This document shows, one piece after another, positions 45,784 to 52,000 of a stretch of DNA of 52,000 nt; the first letter of the stretch is position 1, and the number at the start of each line of letters is the position of its first letter. The DNA is taken from positions 13,464,019 to 13,516,018 of the forward strand of contig NC_135569.1 in assembly GCF_964340395.1 (NCBI RefSeq), given 5' to 3'. Made by a program: the position numbers and the translations under genes. This DNA comes from Glandiceps talaboti. Its lineage: Eukaryota; Hemichordata; Enteropneusta; Spengelidae. The notes under the pieces were generated by a model that was given only the letters and a program-made list of their open reading frames with translations, searched no databases and was not told where the DNA came from.

Positions 45784-46087
45784 AGTGCACGGTTGTCCAG
45801 GAGAGGCGGAGTGTGATTGTGCTTGTTGTGAAGGGTGTCACTTTCACGTGACGGTGTATTCAGGTCACGACCTCAACTTATGTGTTTGGGGTACATTCTA
45901 TTTCACAATACTTTCAAAACATAGCGTATGTCACACAGCATGTGTACGTAAAAGAATATACCAAGTGGCCTAGGATAGATATGTTCACCATCAAACACAA
46001 AACAGACAACATAGACAATGTGTAACTCCTTAGACAATTTAACAGCTGAAAAGGGCACTGTTTACTTTTTATACTTCATCTCAACTT
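45784..46087. other. Host 5' flank of truncated TRIM
   Basis: It contains a block (CACTTTCACGTGACGGTGT near 45839) also found upstream of the intact TRIM (49613-49631), so the two TRIM genes were duplicated with their 5' flanks. No other gene is seen. Confidence 0.6.
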
Positions 46088-46479
46088 AGTCTTGGTTACC
46101 CAGACTCTCGCCGTTGAAGGCATCAATCCAAGCAAGAGTCTGGGGAAATACAACATCAGTGATTGTTACAAGATGGCTGCGCAGAAAAGCTGACTAACAA
46201 CATGACCTCTGTAGTAAAGTAACAGGGTAGCATCTCTTGCTAAGAGTAATTTTGACTTATCGCCTAACAAAGATGGTTTCGAAACATTTATACCATGATT
46301 TTTGTTAAAAATAATACAAAGTTGATGAAAATGAAAAATTTGGAATAATTTTTATCCAATCAGTGGCGACCGTCCCAGATCTCGATGGTGGTCATGTGCT
46401 CCTCACAATATGCGACATTGTATTTCCCCTCTTGCTGGGGGTGATGCCCTCAAAGGCGAGAGTCTGGGTAATCGAGACT
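46088..46479. mobile_element. MITE-like element, 392 bp
   Basis: It is bounded by ~25-bp inverted repeats (46088-46112 and 46455-46479; 23 of 25 positions match; core TTACCCAGACTCTCGCC). The inside has no coding capacity. A further half-copy of the terminal sequence lies at about 46502-46519. I see no clear target-site duplication, so the exact family is open. Confidence 0.6.
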
Positions 46480-47293
<814 letters not shown>

Positions 47294-49579
47294 TTATGTT
47301 ATCAAATGTACACACTTATTGTCTTTGTCAGTTACCCATATTTTAGGTACTGGGTCATGTGAGACAGCTATGCCATGTGGTTGGAATCTGACCTTTGGTG
47401 ATATCAGGCATACAAACTTAAGGGTGCCCTTGATACTGTATTTCAGTATGTTGGGGCCCTGACATAGATAGATGTCGTCATACCTGTCAACAGCTATACC
47501 GGTCACTGGTTGTTTGTTTATCAGCTTGAATTCTGTAACTGGAAAGGTCCCATACCAGCTCATTAGCTGCAATACTACACAGACATCGCTTTCATTCCAA
47601 AGATTATAGGTGTTCCAGGAAGAAGCAACAACAGCCTTGCCCCCACTCGTGACACTGATACATGCACTATTCTCAACGTACTGATACTTGTATTTATTTT
47701 TACGATTCTGAAAGTCAATTTTAATTGACATGCGGAGTCTAAATGGTGATTTTGTATTGTATAGCTTGATAAATTGTGAGTTATCGACAACATACAACAC
47801 ATGCATGGCTTCATTTAGGGCAATACCTCTCGGTTTATCTAACTCTGTTTGCCCAAAGCACTCAACCTCTTTATCGCAAACAATGATTTGCTTATTTCCC
47901 TGGTCAGCAAGGAAAAATGTCCCCCGTTTTGAAATCGCTATGTCGGTTGGATCAAAACATCTACCAAACCCGAAAATTTGCAGATTTTCAACCTCTCTAA
48001 CTTTGTCATTTCCCTTTAAGAGCAGAATGTTACCTTTACCTAAACCCTCTACACTATCTGCTACAGCAACATTCCCTTCTGCGTCTACTGCTAAACCAAG
48101 GGGACACTTGAATGGGTTTGAAGAACTGCAGAACGACTGCTTGAGCTGCCATTCTGGAAGTGCATCAAACAAATAAGGAGATCTGTGAACATGAGTATTA
48201 TTCAACGTCATTGAGAATTCATGTGTCCCTATCTCTGTACAAATAACACTGAACGAGAGGTCTTCATTGACTGCCTCAGTAAGGCTTGATACTTCACCAT
48301 TAGGGTATTTTAACTGGGCTTCCAGATCTCTCAAAATGAGAGGCTGTACTTTCGCTCTGCTTTGGTTCTGTGTTTCAACGTCAAACACTTCTCCTACCCG
48401 CATTGGTTTCAGCTCTTTAACAGTAATTGCTACATTTGATGTCACCCTGGGTCTTTCAGCACATGCTTGTGACAAAGGGCTGCCACTCCGAATACTTCCA
48501 AGGCTTCCATGCGTGACAAATGTGCCAGAATTGTAAGAAGGGAGAATTGATTCATACTTGGCAGGAACTTTGTATGGACAGCGGCTGACCTGTTTTGGTT
48601 TGTTGGTTGGATCTACATGCTTGTTATCCTTATGTCTTGTGTGGTCAGAACGGGAGGCAAGTTTTTCTAGAGCTGTTCGTCTACTTTGCAGAAGCATTGC
48701 TTTCTTTGTGTACTCCCGTATTTCACCTTCAACTTGTCTGTATATCTCGTCCTGATCTGTTTTCAGAGTTTTAACAAGTTTATTGTGTTGCTCTTTAACC
48801 TTTGCAGCAAAGTTCGATATTATGGTCTTGGCATTATCAGTCACTTCCTTTTCAACCATTTCATATCTTGAAGCCAAATTCTTGTAGAAGTCTTCTGCTT
48901 CAGTCTCTCTTGCATCAATGTTCTCTTGCCGTTCTCTTAATTGCTTGATATAGTCCGATAACGTGAAAATACTATGGTTGCTATGGGTTTTGCACAGACA
49001 TGTGACACAAATCGGCAACTGACAAGAATCACAGAAGTGGGTGAGATCATGATCTGAATGGGTTGGACAGTGTACCGGAGGAGCCACCAAGGAAAGATCA
49101 CATGCCTTTGCTGTTTCATATTCGTCGCAGCTCATTACTTGGTGTGCTTTTGTCGCAGGGACCTTTGTGTGGACTTTTGTGCAGGTTGAACATATGACAA
49201 GTCCACAGTCAATACATCGCGAGGACGTTGAAGCAACTTCGCAAAGTTGACATGTTTTGTCTGTCTCTGTAGATGCTGTTCTGTCAGCACGAACCTCAGC
49301 AGACGGTAAAGTCACGTGTGTTTCCAGAATTTCTATGATACCGTTGACGTGTGTGCTAGCAGGCAAGGACGAGATGCCATCTTCAGGTACGTCACAGCAC
49401 TGTTGACAGAGGGGACATTTGAAAATCTTTTGCCTTCCTACGTATTTTGTCAAACATTCAACACAAAAGGAGTGATGGCACCGCAAAATCCTAGCATTCT
49501 TGTATCGCTCTAGACAAATACTACATGTCAGGAAACGCTCCGAAATTTCGTCGTGAACAGTGTGCTGTTTTGCTGCCAT
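47294..49579 (-). CDS. Host TRIM-NHL E3 ubiquitin ligase (761 aa), intronless
   Basis: Domains in order: RING C3HC4 (Cys19, 22, 34, His36, Cys39, 42, 55, 58); two B-boxes (about residues 95-205); a coiled coil (about 210-320, starting YIKQLRERQENIDA); a filamin-type Ig domain (about 385-480, ending HVHRSPYLFDA); and at least five NHL repeats to the C-terminus (PLGLAVDAEGNVAVAD, PTDIAISKRG, PRGIALNE, VTGIAVDRYDDIYL, PHGIAVSH). This is the TRIM2/3/71-type layout: an E3 ligase that binds RNA or protein through the NHL propeller. I place the start at 49579 (MAAKQ), which matches the start of the truncated paralogue; an ATG 30 bases upstream is also in frame. A single open frame with no introns is usual for expanded invertebrate TRIM families. 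Confidence 0.9.
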   Translation of the reverse strand: MAAKQHTVHDEISERFLTCSICLERYKNARILRCHHSFCVECLTKYVGRQKIFKCPLCQQCCDVPEDGISSLPASTHVNGIIEILETHVTLPSAEVRADRTASTETDKTCQLCEVASTSSRCIDCGLVICSTCTKVHTKVPATKAHQVMSCDEYETAKACDLSLVAPPVHCPTHSDHDLTHFCDSCQLPICVTCLCKTHSNHSIFTLSDYIKQLRERQENIDARETEAEDFYKNLASRYEMVEKEVTDNAKTIISNFAAKVKEQHNKLVKTLKTDQDEIYRQVEGEIREYTKKAMLLQSRRTALEKLASRSDHTRHKDNKHVDPTNKPKQVSRCPYKVPAKYESILPSYNSGTFVTHGSLGSIRSGSPLSQACAERPRVTSNVAITVKELKPMRVGEVFDVETQNQSRAKVQPLILRDLEAQLKYPNGEVSSLTEAVNEDLSFSVICTEIGTHEFSMTLNNTHVHRSPYLFDALPEWQLKQSFCSSSNPFKCPLGLAVDAEGNVAVADSVEGLGKGNILLLKGNDKVREVENLQIFGFGRCFDPTDIAISKRGTFFLADQGNKQIIVCDKEVECFGQTELDKPRGIALNEAMHVLYVVDNSQFIKLYNTKSPFRLRMSIKIDFQNRKNKYKYQYVENSACISVTSGGKAVVASSWNTYNLWNESDVCVVLQLMSWYGTFPVTEFKLINKQPVTGIAVDRYDDIYLCQGPNILKYSIKGTLKFVCLISPKVRFQPHGIAVSHDPVPKIWVTDKDNKCVHLIT

Positions 49580-49893
49580 GGTGGTGAGGTGTGAAATGTT
49601 CCGCCCCAAATTCCACTTTCACGTGACGGTGTCATCAGATCATGACCTCGGAGTATATGCGTGAGGTCAATCGAGTTCAGTATACATACATTTAAATCAC
49701 GACATACGTGTTAAACACAGCTTGTGTGGAGAAAACAGACCAAATGCCCGAGGGTAGATTTGTTCATCAACAAAAAGAAAACAGACAGCGTGGACATTAT
49801 ATGTAGGCCTAACCAGAAACTGTGACGGTTGTGGGAATTTCGGGGTAGTAGTGAGAAGCCCTGGGGGATTTTTACTTCTAAAGGCAATGTTTA
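49580..49893. other. Host 5' flank of intact TRIM
   Basis: It shares the CACTTTCACGTGACGGTGT block with 45839 and later sequence with the truncated TRIM's flank (ATTTGTTCATCAAC / AAACAGACA-like). No gene seen. Confidence 0.5.
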
Positions 49894-50345
49894 GGCTATT
49901 CACAGACACTTTCAGACAATAATTTGCAAGCTTTACAAGACAGCTCTAACATGTAAAAAGTAATGAGGTTGAAACATTTAGATTCCTAGCATCTTGACAG
50001 TAAGAGGTGGGGGGAAAGAACTTTGATTTGAGACTGGAACATGTCTACCTCTTATGGTCTACCTCTTATGGGGGGGGGGGGGTTCTAGGGGGTCTCCCCC
50101 TAGAAGCTCTAGAGGATTTTTAATCTTAAAGCTAATTTTCAGGCTATTCACAGACACTTTCAGACAATAATTTGCAAGCTTTACAAGACAACTCTAACAT
50201 GTAAAAAGTAACTACACATGGTTGAAACATTTTTAAAATAAAGTTTCATAGCATCTTGACAGTAAGAGGTGGGGGAAAGAACTTTGATTTGAGACTTGGA
50301 CATGTCTACCTCTTATGGGGGTCCTAGGGGGTCTCCCCCTAGAAG
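49877..50345 (+). repeat. Diverged tandem repeat, ~248-bp unit
   Basis: The phrase GGCTATTCACAGACACTTTC occurs at 49894 and again at 50142. In each copy it is followed by CTAACATGTAAAAAGTAA, then AGCATCTTGACAGTAAGAGG and GGTCTCCCCCTAGAAGC. A further weak partial copy follows to about 50520. Non-coding. Confidence 0.8.
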
Positions 50346-50985
50346 CTTTTGAAGTTTTTTTTACTAATTTTGGTGAATCTTATTGTTGGTTTAACGAATG
50401 AGTGGCCTCTGGGGTGATGGGGTCCAAGGAGTCCCCCCCCCCGGCAGATCTGCAGTTTTTTGTTTCTATTTAGGCAATTTTTAGGTTATTCATAGCCTCT
50501 GAGGTAATATTGCCAAGCTTCGAAAAGCTAAAGTAATAGGACTTTTCAGATAAGTTTTCCATGTTATAAAAGTGGGCCTGTAACATTGCTATAGGGGCAT
50601 TGATATTGCATGTATAGTAAAGTCACTGGTATGTTAGAGCACTTTAGGTCATACTTAGTGTACAATAGAAACTTGAATTTGATTTGTGGTGTCAATACAT
50701 GTAGTGTCCAAAATAGGAAGTATATTCATCCCTTTTTTTTATAAACTATCTAATAGTATGAAGGTTACGATTACAAAACCTTCAATTCACTTTTGCCCCA
50801 AAGTGCAAGATAAGTGAAGCACTGATCGTGAAACAGCCAAACATTTACATGGCATGTTCTGTAACTAGTGTGGTAGCTAGGTAAAACATGTATATATGTA
50901 TAATTTTACGTGACTATTATGTATAGTTATGTTTGAACCCTTACATGAAGTACTATTTAAACAATTTATGAAAGAAAGAGACAAG

Positions 50986-50988
<3 letters not shown>
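50346..50988. other. Host non-coding region
   Basis: No gene, RNA or clear repeat recognised, apart from a weak echo of the upstream tandem repeat near 50400-50530. Confidence 0.4.

Positions 50989-51081
<93 letters not shown>
50989..51081. repeat. (AT)n microsatellite
   Basis: Uninterrupted AT run; frames encoding alternating Ile and Tyr across it are artefacts. Confidence 0.97.
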
Positions 51082-51082
<1 letters not shown>

Positions 51083-51144
51083 CAAAACTATTACGCTCTG
51101 CCACTGCGGTATAGAGCACTGTCTTAGCAGATTGATACTCACCG

Positions 51145-51278
<134 letters not shown>

Positions 51279-51373
51279 TTTCATTCTTCTTTCGCCAAGT
51301 AGAGTGCTCGATCACCTTGGAGAGCTATCATACATAAAAATGAAAGAAGACGAGTCTGATATTACATAGTGGA

Positions 51374-51417
51374 ATTACACTACGGACAGTTTCACCCGAA
51401 GGATCGTCAGGTGTAAT
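51374..51417 (-). ncRNA. Hammerhead-ribozyme-like fold
   Basis: Read on the minus strand, stem I is ATTACAC (51417-51411) with GTGTAAT (51380-51374), seven pairs. The core CTGACGA is at 51410-51404. Stem II is a short hairpin with a cTTCGg loop (51403-51394), whose first pair is a U-U mismatch. GAAAC (51393-51389) and a two-pair stem III with loop TGTCC follow, and the cleavage triplet is GTA (51383-51381). All conserved core bases of the hammerhead are present. Very short stem III hammerheads are known from Penelope-like elements, and this lies about 100 bases past the stop of such an element. Confidence 0.65.
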
Positions 51418-51521
51418 AGTGTGGTTTAATAGTATTCGTTAGCTATACATCCTGCATTATGTACATAACTTATGTGTGTTCACTGACGGCTGTGTGTACA
51501 CAAAAAGATTGACAACAAAGG

Positions 51522-52000
51522 TTACGTATTATTAAGTAAGAACTTGTTAGCGTGCCGGCATTTACTGATTAATTCAGTTCTGCTGTTCAAGTTCGTTGAT
51601 TTGTCGGCAGTTATAATAAAGTATTTTTCCCAGAGGCATAGTTGACATCGTTTGGTAACGTTAGAGTATGAGGAAGCCTGCTTGAGAACTGACCAGTGTA
51701 CGTCATGATTAATGTTGCTGTCTTTTAGGTGCCAAATGTATTTACTGAGTGCAGTGTCTTTCTTCTTGTGATCAAGTTTAAATGAAGACTTGTGGTTGTT
51801 AAACCTGCTTTTGAATTCTGTGTCACTAACGCCTATGTATGATTTGTGATCTTGGTTAGTGGTGACTGTTGCTTTGTAAACAACGCTTTTTATGAGGCAT
51901 TTTCCTGCGAGAGGGCACTCCTTTGGTTTTCTGCAGTTACAGGTATTTTGTTGTGTTTGCTTAGCTTTTGAAAGTATGGCTTTATTATGACCGCTGATTA
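51522..52000 (-). mobile_element. Penelope-like retroelement, 3' part with GIY-YIG endonuclease
   Basis: An open frame runs on the minus strand from the right edge of the window to a stop at 51522-51524. It shows a Cys box (TCNCRKPKECPLAGKC), then VVYKATV and SYIGVSDTEFKSRFNNHKSSF, which matches the GIY-YIG endonuclease with its spaced Cys residues, then LSKYIWHLK. The C-terminus is ELISKCRHANKFLL, a typical ending of Penelope-like element proteins. The reverse transcriptase part would lie to the right, outside the window. The frame is intact over ~158 codons, so the element is fairly young. Confidence 0.85.

Overview
The window splits into two parts of different origin. Bases 1 to about 45161 look like a large DNA virus of the Herpesvirales, most like the invertebrate herpesviruses (Malacoherpesviridae-like). 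Intronless genes are densely packed on both strands, with TATA boxes, AATAAA signals, gene families and non-coding repeat arrays. The firmest marker is the large terminase (DNA-packaging motor/nuclease) gene, of which two exons are present on the minus strand (35444-36010 and 34081-34683). Bases 45162 to 52000 are animal genomic DNA: a truncated and a complete intronless TRIM gene (RING, B-boxes, coiled coil, filamin, NHL), a MITE-like element, microsatellites, and the 3' part of a Penelope-like retroelement with a hammerhead-ribozyme-like fold. The host is therefore a marine invertebrate type of animal. Amphioxus is my best guess, because TRIM expansions are typical of it and herpesvirus sequences associated with its genome have been reported, but the sequence alone does not prove this.

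Viral layout. 1-6500: a partial RING protein and a three-member gene family (235, 376 and 376 aa) with one decayed extra copy. They are separated by four 279-bp non-coding repeats and a divergent promoter holding a perfect 40-bp palindrome. 6560-8700: a tandem pair of 280-aa genes. 8850-13240: two minus-strand genes that share promoter and N-terminus but not their bodies, with a small membrane-protein ORF and an intron-containing tRNA-Tyr gene between them. 13600-14770: a second array with a 311-bp unit. 14948-19522: four minus-strand genes, one ending in a CaaX box. 19630-30407: two 933-aa proteins, two BTB-type genes and an EGF-like type I membrane glycoprotein. 30594-39353: a secreted RGD protein, a 579-aa protein behind a CRE-rich promoter, the split terminase with an opposite-strand gene nested in its last intron, a Cys/His protein resembling the UL92 family, an OTU-type protease and a 3'-truncated gene.

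At 39323 the sequence jumps back and repeats 28899-34737 without a difference I could find (39323-45161). It then runs directly into the B-box region of a host TRIM gene. Both breakpoints cut genes. The simplest reading is a rearranged, partial viral insertion in an animal genome; an assembly chimera remains possible.

Themes. Several viral products look aimed at host ubiquitin signalling (RING, BTB/BACK adaptors, OTU protease), and the viral DNA adjoins a host RING/TRIM gene. Promoters repeatedly carry TGACGTCA (CRE/ATF) sites, and the non-coding repeats carry octamer (ATTTGCAT) sites. Many viral genes are not recognised, and this is said entry by entry.
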